From positions 1 to 49,837 of the IMG/VR virus record IMGVR_UViG_3300021335_001867: 49,837 bases of DNA, one strand, 5' to 3'. The stretch's first letter is position 1. Every line of letters begins with the position of its first letter. Below the pieces are notes generated by a model, which ran no database searches, was not told where the DNA came from, and was given only the letters and a program-made list of their open reading frames with translations. Both the position numbers and the translations under genes were made by a program. Source of the DNA: a virus. This document shows positions 23,627-30,628 of the stretch, piece after piece.

Positions 23627-23805
23627 TGACATATATGGAAGCAGATCAGCGCCTAACCGCAATCCTAGACAAGAGGGTTAAAGAATGTACCGAAAACGAA
23701 GACTTACGGAACAGTCATTCCTACAGGCTAGGGGTGTTAATAAATATGATGTCTTGTGTACTAACCAACAGTCAATTACGGAAGTTTGAACAAGGAGTGC
23801 TCTAA
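23626..23805 (+). CDS. Small helical protein, 59 aa
   Basis: ATG 23626 overlaps the previous stop (TGATG) with GGGAG upstream; in-frame earlier starts are ignored. A helical protein with MEADQRLTAILDKRVKECTENEDLRN, a pattern seen in small early proteins of T4-like marine phages. Ends before a hairpin and promoter P3. Confidence 0.6.
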   Translation: MTYMEADQRLTAILDKRVKECTENEDLRNSHSYRLGVLINMMSCVLTNSQLRKFEQGVL

Positions 23806-23821
23806 AAAAGATCCTTAACAA

Positions 23822-23851
23822 GATCAGTGACTTACAGCTAAGTCACTGATC
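23822..23851 (+). terminator. Hairpin (13-bp stem) between cassettes
   Basis: GATCAGTGACTTA (23822-23834) pairs perfectly with TAAGTCACTGATC (23839-23851) around CAGC. A T-rich tract begins about 12 bases on, inside promoter P3. It probably reduces read-through into the next cassette. The same sequence family is seen at 22523 and about 27839. Confidence 0.6.
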
Positions 23852-23870
23852 CTACAGGGAATCATTTTTG

Positions 23871-23899
23871 TTGATTTTTTTGCCCCAATCAACTATACT
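23871..23899 (+). promoter_or_regulatory. Array promoter P3, TTGATT-17-TATACT
   Basis: TTGATT is the left arm and AATCAA in the spacer the right arm of a dyad spanning the -35 box. Leader CAGTGAGCGATTAGCTC keeps the GAGC/GCTC pairing. Drives the gene at 23955. Confidence 0.8.
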
Positions 23900-23954
23900 A
23901 TTTAGACAGTGAGCGATTAGCTCGTCCTTCCAAAAACTCCAACTAGGAGATCCA

Positions 23955-24161
23955 ATGTCAAGCATTCCATTCGTTAGCAGAGCACAGATGACTTTCCGCC
24001 CAAAAGCAGAGAAGCGCTCAAGGAACTTGGACGCAGACCTGCGCACGAGCCAAGTCTACCTACTAGAGGGCAGGACTGTTGAGGAGACTATGAAGTCAGC
24101 TCGTCTAAACAATCGCCGTTATGAGACAATCGGAGGCAAGAAATTTTTGGTAGTCAGCTAA
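23955..24161 (+). CDS. Small basic protein, 68 aa
   Basis: Starts behind the standard array site AGGAGATCCA. A basic protein with a helix-rich C-terminal half (SQVYLLEGRTVEETMKSARLNNRRYETIGGKKF) that could be a small DNA- or RNA-binding domain (inference). Stop is followed by the A-tract of P4. Confidence 0.6.
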   Translation: MSSIPFVSRAQMTFRPKAEKRSRNLDADLRTSQVYLLEGRTVEETMKSARLNNRRYETIGGKKFLVVS

Positions 24162-24168
24162 AAAAAGG

Positions 24169-24197
24169 TTGACTTTTTCCTGCTCGTTCGCTATACT
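24169..24197 (+). promoter_or_regulatory. Array promoter P4, TTGACT-17-TATACT
   Basis: The spacer contains GCTCGTTCGCT and the leader contains the exact inverse AGCGAACGAGC (24209-24219), so here the dyad brackets the -10 box and start site. Drives the gene at 24252. Confidence 0.85.
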
Positions 24198-24251
24198 ATT
24201 AAGACAATGAGCGAACGAGCTCCACTCCAGAAACTGCAACGAGAGTTGGCT

Positions 24252-24452
24252 ATGAAAAGAAAAAGTATCATTAAATCAACATATACTATCATCGGCTCTG
24301 CAGACGGAGAGGTAATTGATGTAACAGAAGTGAAAGGAATTAAACCAGCACGAGATATTTTAGCATCGTGGGAAAACTCAGGACGATACTCAAAAGTGAC
24401 CCTCAAGCCAAAAGATATATTGTTGAAGGAATTGAGAGGAATATTGATATGA
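24252..24452 (+). CDS. Small protein, 66 aa
   Basis: ATG 24252 follows GAGAG; an in-frame ATG at 24207 lies almost at the predicted transcription start and is not used. The protein (MKRKSIIKSTYTIIGSADGEVIDVTEVKGIKPARDILASW...) looks like a small beta-rich fold. It overlaps the next gene by 4 bases. Confidence 0.55.
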   Translation: MKRKSIIKSTYTIIGSADGEVIDVTEVKGIKPARDILASWENSGRYSKVTLKPKDILLKELRGILI

Positions 24453-24724
24453 CTGTAATTACAGTAAAGGCTGACACTGGGATGGAATTTACTGCAACCG
24501 AACAAGCGATTGTCAAAGTCATTGCAGACCTTCCTGACGGCAAGTATACTTTGACAATTAAAGGTGATGATCATCCAGCAGCAATGGCTGTCCTGACTTA
24601 CCGCCGAGCCGCAGCAAGGAGAGCATGGGCATATGTCGCCCAGGGTGCTTTCGTTGAGATACCTGACAGCGACTACTATCAGAATAAATGGTCAAGCATC
24701 GCTGACAGGCTTTCTGCAAATTAA
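24449..24724 (+). CDS. Small protein, 91 aa
   Basis: ATG 24449 overlaps the previous stop (ATGA) with AGAGGA upstream; the longer frame from 24368 is not used. The N-terminus is beta-type (MTVITVKADTGMEF...GKYTLTIKGDDHP), the C-terminus a helix with an Arg/Ala run. Unknown. Confidence 0.6.
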   Translation: MTVITVKADTGMEFTATEQAIVKVIADLPDGKYTLTIKGDDHPAAMAVLTYRRAAARRAWAYVAQGAFVEIPDSDYYQNKWSSIADRLSAN

Positions 24725-24737
24725 ATTAAAAAAAAGG

Positions 24738-24766
24738 TTGACACGAGGACTTGGTCCTGCTATACT
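24738..24766 (+). promoter_or_regulatory. Array promoter P5, TTGACA-17-TATACT
   Basis: Spacer dyad AGGAC-ttg-GTCCT. An A-tract lies upstream. Leader CAGTGAGCGAACAGCTC, TTCCAAAACTCC, AGGAG, ATG 24821. Confidence 0.85.
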
Positions 24767-24820
24767 ATTAAGACAGTGAGCGAACAGCTCTTCCTTCCAA
24801 AACTCCAACCAGGAGATCCA

Positions 24821-25027
24821 ATGTCAGATACACGAAAAGCCACTAACCGACTATTAGAACTAGTAGGCGACGGACTGCTAGATCAGTATCAGGTAATCCT
24901 GGCCTGTGTAAAGTATATGAGCGAGGACGATGTTGCAGACATGTGTCACCTAAACGAGTTTTTTGAGCAGGAGGACGAGGACCTGCTGGACGACTTCAAC
25001 TACGCAGGCAGTCGTCATCATTATTAA
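24821..25027 (+). CDS. Small acidic phage protein, 68 aa
   Basis: The protein (MSDTRKATNRLLELVGDGLLDQYQVILACVKYMSEDDVADMCHLNEFF) has a pattern that recurs in small hypothetical proteins of T4-like marine phages. A helical N-terminal domain is followed by a very acidic tail. Single gene of the P5 cassette. Confidence 0.7.
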   Translation: MSDTRKATNRLLELVGDGLLDQYQVILACVKYMSEDDVADMCHLNEFFEQEDEDLLDDFNYAGSRHHY

Positions 25028-25035
25028 AAAAAAGG

Positions 25036-25064
25036 TTGACACGAGGCGTTGAGCCTGCTATACT
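25036..25064 (+). promoter_or_regulatory. Array promoter P6, TTGACA-17-TATACT
   Basis: Spacer dyad AGGC-gttga-GCCT, upstream A-tract, leader CAGTGAGCGACAAGCTT. The ATG at 25120 follows AAGAGGGCACA. Confidence 0.85.
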
Positions 25065-25119
25065 ATTAAGACAGTGAGCGACAAGCTTGCATTTTTCCAA
25101 TCTACGCTAAGAGGGCACA

Positions 25120-25497
25120 ATGGCAACAAGAGCAAGAATTGCATACCGCTACACAGACGGATCATATGTTTCTGCTTATCATCATTGGGACGGCTATTTA
25201 GACGGCTTAGGACTACTGTTAACAGAACATTATACAGATCCTAAACTAATTGAGAAATGCATACAAAAAGGCAACGCTTCTACATGGAAGTCTGAACCTG
25301 AGCACAATGATTACTATCACAACGAGCGTTGTATGACGCATGCCGATACGAAGGCACTAATGGAAGACGCTTGGAACATGGATGAGGAATATCTTTATGT
25401 ATACTCAGAAAAACTGCAAGGTTGGAGTGTACGATTCCGCAACGGAGATATGACACGGATCTCAGCTGAAAGTATTTTGTCAGCAAGAGAAAAATAA
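25120..25497 (+). CDS. Conserved phage protein of the MATRARI type
   Basis: A 125-residue protein starting MATRARIAYRYTDGSYVSAYHHWDGYLDGLG. This N-terminal pattern (ATRARI, then a short substrate-like loop with H-x-DGY) is common in hypothetical proteins of many phages. Function unknown. Single-gene cassette of P6. Confidence 0.75.
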   Translation: MATRARIAYRYTDGSYVSAYHHWDGYLDGLGLLLTEHYTDPKLIEKCIQKGNASTWKSEPEHNDYYHNERCMTHADTKALMEDAWNMDEEYLYVYSEKLQGWSVRFRNGDMTRISAESILSAREK

Positions 25498-25500
25498 AGG

Positions 25501-25529
25501 TTGACAGCAGGGCCAGGCCCTGCTATACT
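25501..25529 (+). promoter_or_regulatory. Array promoter P7, spacer is a perfect palindrome
   Basis: TTGACA, then the whole 17-bp spacer is GCAGGGC-CAG-GCCCTGC, then TATACT. Leader TTGAGCGAGTCAGCTC. It drives the AAA ATPase at 25583. Confidence 0.88.
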
Positions 25530-25582
25530 ATTAAAACATTGAGCGAGTCAGCTCACTTTTCCAACTCTACAAGAGAACAAGC

Positions 25583-26584
25583 ATGTCAAACGTAAGAATA
25601 CTTGAAGGCACATACAAGATCCGCGGCAATGACACATCTGTTGCGGGTATGATATTCCCACTAGTAGACGACTTCCGATTTGGCGCTAACGGAGGCTTTG
25701 TCACAGTAGACGCGAGGAACATTCCAGGCTTTCCAGATCGCAACATCAAGATCCGTGTCCCTAACGACAAAGCTTACGAACTGACCGGAGATCATCAGAT
25801 CGCTGCTCCTAAAGAGACAGACGAACAGACTATCGAAAGACTGCGCGAACGATTTGACATGTTGGAGGATATGACGCGAGCATGCAAGAAGGGCGATGTA
25901 CGTGCAATGATCGTGTCAGGTCCTCCGGGAGTAGGCAAGTCACACGGTGTTGAGAAAGTACTTGCAAAGCATGATATGATCACAACGCTTGCGAATACTG
26001 CTCCTAAATACGTAATCGTAAAAGGCGCGATGAGTCCGCTGGGTCTATATATGAAACTGTACAACTATTCTGCTAAAGATAATGTTGTAGTTTTTGATGA
26101 CTGTGACAGCATCTTTCAAGATGAACTTAGTCTTAACATCTTAAAAGCTGCATTAGATAGCAAGAAGACACGTAAGATCTTTTGGAATACTGACAGTCGT
26201 GCGCTTCGTTCGGAAGGTATTCCAGATCAGTTCGAGTTTAAAGGCTCTGCAGTATTCATCACTAATCTAAAGTTTGAGAAAGTCAAAGGCAAATTGCGTG
26301 AGCACTTAGAAGCATTAGAGTCACGCTGTCACTACATCGACCTAACTATCGACACAGATAGAGAGAAGATGTTACGTATCAAGCAGATCGTATCAGACGG
26401 CATGCTCGACGAATATGCATTCGAAGGTGACGTGCAAGAGGAGATACTTGACTTTGTTACAATTAATAAAGATCGCTTGAGAGAACTCAGTCTTCGGACT
26501 GTGCTTAAGATTGCAGATCTTGCAAAAGCTTTTCCAGACAAATGGGAGAGCATGTCTGAGAATACAGTGATGCGTCGAGCCTAA
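25583..26584 (+). CDS. AAA family ATPase
   Basis: A 333-residue ATPase: Walker A GPPGVGKS (113-120), Walker B VVVFDDCD (168-175), a sensor-1-like FWNTDSRAL, and a downstream SRCHYID that may hold the arginine finger. The first 80 residues are a beta-rich domain of unknown role. Similar stand-alone AAA ATPases occur in T4-like marine phages. It is by far the longest gene in the promoter array and the only one with an evident enzymatic fold, possibly remodelling host or phage complexes early in infection (inference). Confidence 0.85.
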   Translation: MSNVRILEGTYKIRGNDTSVAGMIFPLVDDFRFGANGGFVTVDARNIPGFPDRNIKIRVPNDKAYELTGDHQIAAPKETDEQTIERLRERFDMLEDMTRACKKGDVRAMIVSGPPGVGKSHGVEKVLAKHDMITTLANTAPKYVIVKGAMSPLGLYMKLYNYSAKDNVVVFDDCDSIFQDELSLNILKAALDSKKTRKIFWNTDSRALRSEGIPDQFEFKGSAVFITNLKFEKVKGKLREHLEALESRCHYIDLTIDTDREKMLRIKQIVSDGMLDEYAFEGDVQEEILDFVTINKDRLRELSLRTVLKIADLAKAFPDKWESMSENTVMRRA

Positions 26585-26659
26585 GCCCTCGGGCTCCGCA
26601 TTGCACGGGCGGCAGTGCCCCTCAGCTGTCGCCCCAGAACAAAAAAAATAAAAAAAAGG

Positions 26660-26688
26660 TTGACGCGAGCACAAGGCTTTGCTATACT
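26660..26688 (+). promoter_or_regulatory. Array promoter P8, TTGACG-17-TATACT
   Basis: Upstream A-tract and the standard leader CAGTGAGCGACAAGCTC with AGGAG before ATG 26745. The spacer dyad is weak here (only scattered GC pairs). Confidence 0.82.
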
Positions 26689-26744
26689 ATTAATACAGTG
26701 AGCGACAAGCTCATCCTTCCAATCACTCCACATAGGAGATCACA

Positions 26745-27020
26745 ATGGCAGCAAGACGCAAGACAATCGACTTAGACACTTTCGTCAACTGGTGCAACGA
26801 CAGGCTCGCCAAGAGCAATTTCCAAGAACGAGACAGCACAGAAGGTGTTGGCTATCGCAAGGGCATTATGACAGCCGTTGAAGAGGCGCTGTTCAGTGCT
26901 AATCGCTACCAAGGCTATCGCGCCATCCGTCCACACGAAGTTGAAGTGAAAGACGGCTGGGGATACGACGATGCGACTGGTGAGTGGAACGATGACACTC
27001 GTCGCAAGTATTTCATCTAA
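26745..27020 (+). CDS. Small phage protein, 91 aa
   Basis: The protein (MAARRKTIDLDTFVNWCNDRLAKSNFQERDSTEGVGYRKGIMTAVEEALF...) has a helical N-terminal domain and an aromatic, acidic C-terminus (GWGYDDATGEWNDDTRRKYF). Followed by a perfect hairpin. Unknown function. Confidence 0.65.
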   Translation: MAARRKTIDLDTFVNWCNDRLAKSNFQERDSTEGVGYRKGIMTAVEEALFSANRYQGYRAIRPHEVEVKDGWGYDDATGEWNDDTRRKYFI

Positions 27021-27022
27021 CC

Positions 27023-27047
27023 ACAGCAGGGGCTTAGGCCCCGCTGT
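27023..27047 (+). terminator. GC-rich hairpin without T run
   Basis: ACAGC-a-GGGGC (27023-27033) pairs with GCCCCGCTGT (27038-27047) around TTAG. No T run follows, so it may be an RNA-stabilising or processing hairpin more than a terminator. Its right arm matches the 15-bp repeat at 21444 and 21497. Confidence 0.5.
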
Positions 27048-27082
27048 ATGTATACGTAACAATCCTAACCTAAAGGAGATTG

Positions 27083-27241
27083 ATGATCGACGACAAACGC
27101 ACCAGTGAAGATATCCGCAAGGAGATCAAGCAATTGAAAAAGCTTGTGAAGGTAAAGCAAGAACTGTTAGGCATCGTGCTGATGCAGGAAGAGCTAAGCC
27201 AGATCAAACTACAGAAGACTTTCGACGCGGCCGGTAACTAA
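27083..27241 (+). CDS. Small coiled-coil protein, 52 aa
   Basis: ATG 27083 follows AAAGGAGATTG. The 52-residue product (MIDDKRTSEDIRKEIKQLKKLVKVKQELLG...) is a charged heptad-type helix. It lies downstream of the P8 gene without its own promoter. Confidence 0.6.
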   Translation: MIDDKRTSEDIRKEIKQLKKLVKVKQELLGIVLMQEELSQIKLQKTFDAAGN

Positions 27242-27265
27242 TTAATTTAATCTAAGGAGCACGAC

Positions 27266-27448
27266 ATGGCACAGGTAACCAAGCGAGTACAATCACTTTC
27301 AAAGACAGTACAAGAAGTAGAAGAAGACATCTGCTGGCTGCAGCGACATGCAGTGAACGGCATCGTACCGCAGAAGGTACAGAAAGAACTGCAGGACCTG
27401 CAGCGGACACGAGCTAGCCTGATTGAACGACAAACAGAGCTGGCATAA
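27266..27448 (+). CDS. Small coiled-coil protein, 60 aa
   Basis: Behind AAGGAGCACGAC. A helical protein (MAQVTKRVQSLSKTVQEVEEDICWLQRHAV...) with heptads, similar in style to the gene before it. It ends 10 bases before tRNA-Pro, so gene and tRNAs are probably co-transcribed. Confidence 0.6.
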   Translation: MAQVTKRVQSLSKTVQEVEEDICWLQRHAVNGIVPQKVQKELQDLQRTRASLIERQTELA

Positions 27449-27458
27449 AGGATTCGTT

Positions 27459-27535
27459 CTGCGTGTAGTTCAGTCTGGTAGAACACTTGTTTTGGGAACA
27501 AGAGGTCGTTGGTTCGAGTCCAGCCACGCAGACCA
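27459..27535 (+). tRNA. tRNA-Pro (anticodon TGG)
   Basis: Acceptor CTGCGTG/CACGCAG with the C1-G72 pair typical of bacterial tRNA-Pro, anticodon arm CTTGT-TTTGGGA-ACAAG, T arm GTTGG-TTCGAGT-CCAGC, encoded CCA. Confidence 0.95.
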
Positions 27536-27538
27536 TTA

Positions 27539-27615
<77 letters not shown>

Positions 27616-27636
27616 CACTTCACGATGGGAATCACA

Positions 27637-27867
27637 ATGACAACGATACAGAAACGATACAATAAACTAAGACAGATGTCAATCCAGGAATTAGAAACAG
27701 AGCGATCTAGCCTGTATGAAGAGATGGAACGAGAAGAAGAAGATCCCTACGGAGGATGGGGGAGCTGTCTCCACGACAGCCTAAGCCTGGATGTGTCAAT
27801 TGTAGAAGAGGTGCTGGACGAAAAAAAGAAAGCCAACAAGATCAGTGACTTAGCCTTAATCTACTGA
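27637..27867 (+). CDS. Small acidic helical protein, 76 aa
   Basis: ATG 27637 is preferred over ATG 27625 because GGGAATCACA before it resembles the array translation starts. The protein (MTTIQKRYNKLRQMSIQELETERSSLYEEMEREEEDPYGG...) is acidic and helical. Its end is followed by an imperfect hairpin of the GATCAGTGACTTA family and promoter P9. Confidence 0.55.
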   Translation: MTTIQKRYNKLRQMSIQELETERSSLYEEMEREEEDPYGGWGSCLHDSLSLDVSIVEEVLDEKKKANKISDLALIY

Positions 27868-27888
27868 TATCGCAAGAGATCTTTTCTG

Positions 27889-27917
27889 TTGATTTTTTGG
27901 ACCGGATCAGATATACT
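27889..27917 (+). promoter_or_regulatory. Array promoter P9, TTGATT-17-TATACT
   Basis: A member of the subclass with TTGATT and a T-rich upstream tract after a hairpin. Spacer ends GGATCAGA, giving partial symmetry with TTGATT. The leader lacks the GAGC/GCTC dyad (CATAGTGAATGATACC). Drives the gene at 27961. Confidence 0.75.
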
Positions 27918-27960
27918 ATATTCATAGTGAATGATACCACAACGCCAACTAGGAGCGAAC

Positions 27961-28155
27961 ATGACACGAGAGCAAATCGAACAAGCAACACAGGCATTCC
28001 TTGCAAACGGCGGAGAGATCCAGAAGATGCCAGAGCGCAAATCCTACACCTGGGCAGACATCAGCACGATGCTGGAGCGGATACTAGATCAGGTAGACGG
28101 CATTGATGACGAAGTGGAAGCCGGAGGATATGATGAAGCTGCCGTAGGCGTATAA
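27961..28155 (+). CDS. Small phage protein, 64 aa
   Basis: ATG 27961 follows AGGAGCGAAC; the earlier in-frame start at 27931 is ignored. The protein (MTREQIEQATQAFLANGGEIQKMPE...) resembles small hypothetical proteins of T4-like phages and could be a short helix-turn-helix-type fold; this is weak inference. Confidence 0.6.
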   Translation: MTREQIEQATQAFLANGGEIQKMPERKSYTWADISTMLERILDQVDGIDDEVEAGGYDEAAVGV

Positions 28156-28159
28156 ATAT
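28151..28159 (+). promoter_or_regulatory. Late-promoter-like TATAAATAT
   Basis: TATAAATAT overlaps the stop region of the previous gene and ends 18 bases before ATG 28178, with AAAGGAG between. A late box inside the early array suggests that the glycine-zipper gene is controlled separately. Confidence 0.45.
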
Positions 28160-28177
28160 CACACAAAGGAGATCACT

Positions 28178-28621
28178 ATGAAAAAGTTCATCACCATTAT
28201 CGCAGCCGCAATCATCGCCACACCTGCTGTCGCACTCACGATTGATGGTAGTCCAAGGATTGAAGACCACTACAAGGATATCACCCGCAAGGTGCCGGTA
28301 ACTGAAACAGTCTGTACTGATCGCCAGGTGCCAGTCCACCGGGAATCATTCTCCACTGGTAAGGCAGTGATTGGTGGAATCATTGGTGGAATCATTGGTC
28401 ACAACCTAGGTGGTAAGAACAATCGCCATGTCACCGCATCATTTGGCACGCTCGCTGGCTCAGTGATCGGCGGATCAGAGAACGAAGTGCAAGGCTACCG
28501 GACGCAGACAAACTGCGAAAACCAGACTTCATACCACTCACAGACTGAAACAGTCTACAGCCACAGCACCATCACCTTCACAGAAAACGGCAAGACCTAC
28601 AGACTAAATTTCCAAAAATAA
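28178..28621 (+). CDS. Exported glycine-zipper protein (17-kDa-antigen-like)
   Basis: A 147-residue protein with signal peptide (MKKFITIIAAAIIATPAVA), a periplasmic part with two or more cysteines (VCTDRQVPV, TNCENQT), and a glycine-zipper core (GKAVIGGIIGGIIGHNLGG ... GTLAGSVIGG) like that of Rickettsia 17-kDa antigen or SlyB-type envelope proteins. No lipobox is present. It likely inserts in or bridges the outer membrane. Its late-type promoter box fits a role in lysis or superinfection control; both are inference. Confidence 0.8.
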   Translation: MKKFITIIAAAIIATPAVALTIDGSPRIEDHYKDITRKVPVTETVCTDRQVPVHRESFSTGKAVIGGIIGGIIGHNLGGKNNRHVTASFGTLAGSVIGGSENEVQGYRTQTNCENQTSYHSQTETVYSHSTITFTENGKTYRLNFQK

Positions 28622-28634
28622 TTTAAAAAAATGG

Positions 28635-28663
28635 TTGACCTTTTCGCTCAGCGATCGTATACT
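28635..28663 (+). promoter_or_regulatory. Array promoter P10, TTGACC-17-TATACT
   Basis: The spacer holds TTCGCTCA, whose inverse TGAGCGAA is in the leader (28674-28681), and an inner CGCT/AGCG dyad. Leader CTGAGCGAACAGCTCC, then CAGGAG before ATG 28719. Confidence 0.85.
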
Positions 28664-28718
28664 ATTTAGACACTGAGCGAACAGCTCCACTCCGCCCACT
28701 CCACACCAGGAGACGAAG

Positions 28719-28970
28719 ATGACAAAGAAAGAAAGACTACAATTACCAGCAGTGAAATTAGGTGCTACCGGACAACATTTAGATACGAGCCCATTAGCTA
28801 AGGCAAAGGCTTTTTCCAAGTTTGGCAAGCCCAGTGAAGGTGATGTTATTGACGGAATGATGTCGTTGAAGGATAGTACAGATTGGATGGAGTTTGTGCT
28901 CATTAGGCATCCAGAAGGCGATATGAGCTTGGGACTTTCTGGTAAACTACTCCTCCAACTGAGCCTCTAA
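28719..28970 (+). CDS. Small phage protein, 83 aa
   Basis: The protein (MTKKERLQLPAVKLGATGQHLDTSPLAKAKAFSKFGKPSEGDVI...) is mixed alpha/beta with a hydrophobic C-terminus. Single gene of the P10 cassette. Not recognised. Confidence 0.6.
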   Translation: MTKKERLQLPAVKLGATGQHLDTSPLAKAKAFSKFGKPSEGDVIDGMMSLKDSTDWMEFVLIRHPEGDMSLGLSGKLLLQLSL

Positions 28971-28988
28971 AAAAGATAAGAAAAATGG

Positions 28989-29017
28989 TTGACTTCTTCC
29001 AAGGAGTCAACTATACT
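28989..29017 (+). promoter_or_regulatory. Array promoter P11, TTGACT-17-TATACT
   Basis: TTGACT pairs with AGTCAA in the spacer (6-bp dyad around a 10-base centre). Leader CTGAGCGAACAGCTCC, TAGGAG, ATG 29072. Confidence 0.87.
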
Positions 29018-29071
29018 ATATAGACACTGAGCGAACAGCTCCACTCCGCCCACTCCACACTAGGAGATCAC

Positions 29072-29299
29072 ATGCCACAGTCAGTCTACCACATCCAATT
29101 ACAAGAGATCCAAGAAGAGATTGATCTGCTGAACGAAGCCTGCAGTAGGCCAGAAGAAGACGAGTTCCAGATCATGCGTTGGCGAGATCGTATCTTTGAT
29201 CTGGAGCAAGAGCAGATCTTAATTGAGCAGCGACAGGCAGAGCTGGATCAGATGGACGACGACTACGCCTTGTTTGAAGACTTCATCGAATTTGTTTAA
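29072..29299 (+). CDS. Small acidic coiled-coil protein, 75 aa
   Basis: MPQSVYHIQLQEIQEEIDLLNEACSRPEEDEF... then a second helix ending in an acidic tail (DQMDDDYALFEDF). Heptads are clear in both halves. First of two genes behind P11. Confidence 0.62.
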   Translation: MPQSVYHIQLQEIQEEIDLLNEACSRPEEDEFQIMRWRDRIFDLEQEQILIEQRQAELDQMDDDYALFEDFIEFV

Positions 29300-29318
29300 T
29301 CACTACCAAGGAGACATC

Positions 29319-29537
29319 ATGAGTGTAGCAGCCAACATGAACTTCATCTGGGGCGCCATTGCCAACAAGAGCCGCACAATGATCCAAACAGATCAAGGAC
29401 CAATGAAGATCTTTTCCATCCGCACCAAAGCAGGAGTGGATATGGAGATCATGGCCGTCAACAACCAAACCAACAACCACACCTTCATCACAGTCACTCC
29501 AGACAATTCCTGTGACATCAGATCACGACTTTTTTAA
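29319..29537 (+). CDS. Small phage protein, 72 aa
   Basis: ATG 29319 follows AAGGAGACATC. The protein (MSVAANMNFIWGAIANKSRTMIQTDQGPMKIFSIRTKAG...) appears beta-rich, a possible small barrel. The longer frame starting at 29223 runs in another frame through the previous gene and is rejected as the start. Confidence 0.6.
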   Translation: MSVAANMNFIWGAIANKSRTMIQTDQGPMKIFSIRTKAGVDMEIMAVNNQTNNHTFITVTPDNSCDIRSRLF

Positions 29538-29546
29538 AAAAAAAGG

Positions 29547-29575
29547 TTGACTGTTTCGCTCAGAGGTCGTATACT
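29547..29575 (+). promoter_or_regulatory. Array promoter P12, TTGACT-17-TATACT
   Basis: Spacer TTCGCTCAG and leader CTGAGCGA are inverse copies, as in P10. Leader CTGAGCGACAAGCTCC. Drives the gene at 29629. Confidence 0.85.
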
Positions 29576-29628
29576 GTATAGACACTGAGCGACAAGCTCC
29601 AATTGCAAACTTGCACCAGAGAGGTAGC

Positions 29629-29889
29629 ATGCAGGTAGAGAACTTCACAGTAGAGCAGATCAAAGAAATTGAGACCGCAGAGACTGTAGAAACTGCACGG
29701 ATCTTGATGCGGAACATTATTGATACCAGCTCAAAAGGCAAGCGACCAATCAAGCCAGCCAAGCGTCAGTATCTGCTGAATCAAACTGCACGGGCTCGTC
29801 GTGTTGTTGATGTTGCCGCAATAGCCTACAACATGTTGCTCGCAGGCGAAGGACTCCGCAGTTTAGACTCAACTTATTTCGCAAAATAA
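29629..29889 (+). CDS. Small basic helical protein, 86 aa
   Basis: ATG 29629 behind GAGAGGTAGC. A helical protein with acidic N-terminal third (EQIKEIETAETVETA) and a basic remainder (KAKRQYLLNQTARARRVV-like stretch), ending in a conserved-looking NMLLAGEGLRSLD. Possibly a small nucleic-acid-associated early protein. Confidence 0.6.
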   Translation: MQVENFTVEQIKEIETAETVETARILMRNIIDTSSKGKRPIKPAKRQYLLNQTARARRVVDVAAIAYNMLLAGEGLRSLDSTYFAK

Positions 29890-29902
29890 TTTAAAATAAT
29901 GG

Positions 29903-29931
29903 TTGACTTCTGAAAAGGAGTCAACTATACT
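29903..29931 (+). promoter_or_regulatory. Array promoter P13, TTGACT-17-TATACT
   Basis: TTGACT/AGTCAA dyad as in P11. The leader is a variant, CTGGGCGACACGCTC, where both arms have shifted in parallel (GCG/CGC instead of GAGC/GCTC). Drives the gene at 29986. Confidence 0.85.
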
Positions 29932-29985
29932 ATATTCATACTGGGCGACACGCTCACTTCCAATAACTCCAACAGAGAGTTCCAA

Positions 29986-30204
29986 ATGTTGCAAGCAATC
30001 CGATCAGCTTCAGGCCTAATCTCAGTCCTATTCTTCTTCATTGCAGTGGGCAGTGACAGTTGGCCAGCCACACTCTGTGCCGCAGCCATAGCGTTCTTGT
30101 TCGCAGTCGTAGAATACGAAGAAGCAAAAGAACTGGGCTTCTTCAACAGACCCACAGCGCAAAAGAAAATTTCCCTACAAAATCAACAGGTTGCACCTAA
30201 GTAA
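29986..30204 (+). CDS. Small membrane protein, 72 aa
   Basis: The protein has two hydrophobic segments (ISVLFFFIAV and ATLCAAAIAFLFAVVEY) joined by a short loop, then a polar C-terminus. Single gene of the P13 cassette. Might be an early membrane effector; not recognised. Confidence 0.6.
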   Translation: MLQAIRSASGLISVLFFFIAVGSDSWPATLCAAAIAFLFAVVEYEEAKELGFFNRPTAQKKISLQNQQVAPK

Positions 30205-30229
30205 TTGTAATTGCATAGGATCTTTTTTG

Positions 30230-30258
30230 TTGCTTTTTTTATGCTAGTAAACTATACT
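30230..30258 (+). promoter_or_regulatory. Array promoter P14, TTGCTT-17-TATACT
   Basis: Last member of the array, of the T-rich subclass. Its leader diverges and carries an intrinsic-terminator-like hairpin at 30270-30293. Drives the gene at 30315. Confidence 0.7.
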
Positions 30259-30269
30259 ATTAAAACATT

Positions 30270-30293
30270 GCAGCTTTACTTGCTGCGTTTTTT
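30270..30293 (+). terminator. Terminator-like hairpin in the P14 leader (possible attenuator)
   Basis: GCAGC (30270-30274) pairs with GCTGC (30282-30286) and is followed by GTTTTTT. It lies between promoter P14 and the ATG at 30315, so it may attenuate the gene. Confidence 0.5.
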
Positions 30294-30314
30294 AAATTGC
30301 ATTAGGAGTTTACT

Positions 30315-30566
30315 ATGCAAACTATTAAAGTACTTGTAAGCGGCACAAAAAGCTTTATGCAACATGCAATTGCACTGACAACTGGTTATAGTGTAAAGAG
30401 CAGACTGCATGAAGAAAGCATGAGTGAGGATGACGAATGGACAGAGTTTGCAGTATATGTGTTAGAAGGTACAAGAGAAGACATTGATGAAGTAGATATG
30501 CAACTGCAACAGATTGCAGCAATTGTTGATGAAGAACTATACGGAGGAGAACTAGGAGAGATTTAA
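30315..30566 (+). CDS. Small acidic protein, 83 aa
   Basis: Starts behind TTAGGAGTTTACT. The protein (MQTIKVLVSGTKSFMQHAIALTTGYSVKSRLHEES...) shows a beta-alpha-beta-beta pattern and an acidic C-terminus. Last gene of the array, followed by a strong terminator. Confidence 0.65.
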   Translation: MQTIKVLVSGTKSFMQHAIALTTGYSVKSRLHEESMSEDDEWTEFAVYVLEGTREDIDEVDMQLQQIAAIVDEELYGGELGEI

Positions 30567-30577
30567 TGTAACACAAA

Positions 30578-30606
30578 CATGCAGCTTTTAAAGCTGCATG
30601 TTTTTT
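30578..30606 (+). terminator. Rho-independent terminator
   Basis: CATGCAGCTTT pairs with AAAGCTGCATG through an almost loopless centre and is followed by TTTTTT. It closes the promoter array. Confidence 0.85.
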
Positions 30607-30628
30607 GCATACAACAAAGAGAGGAACA

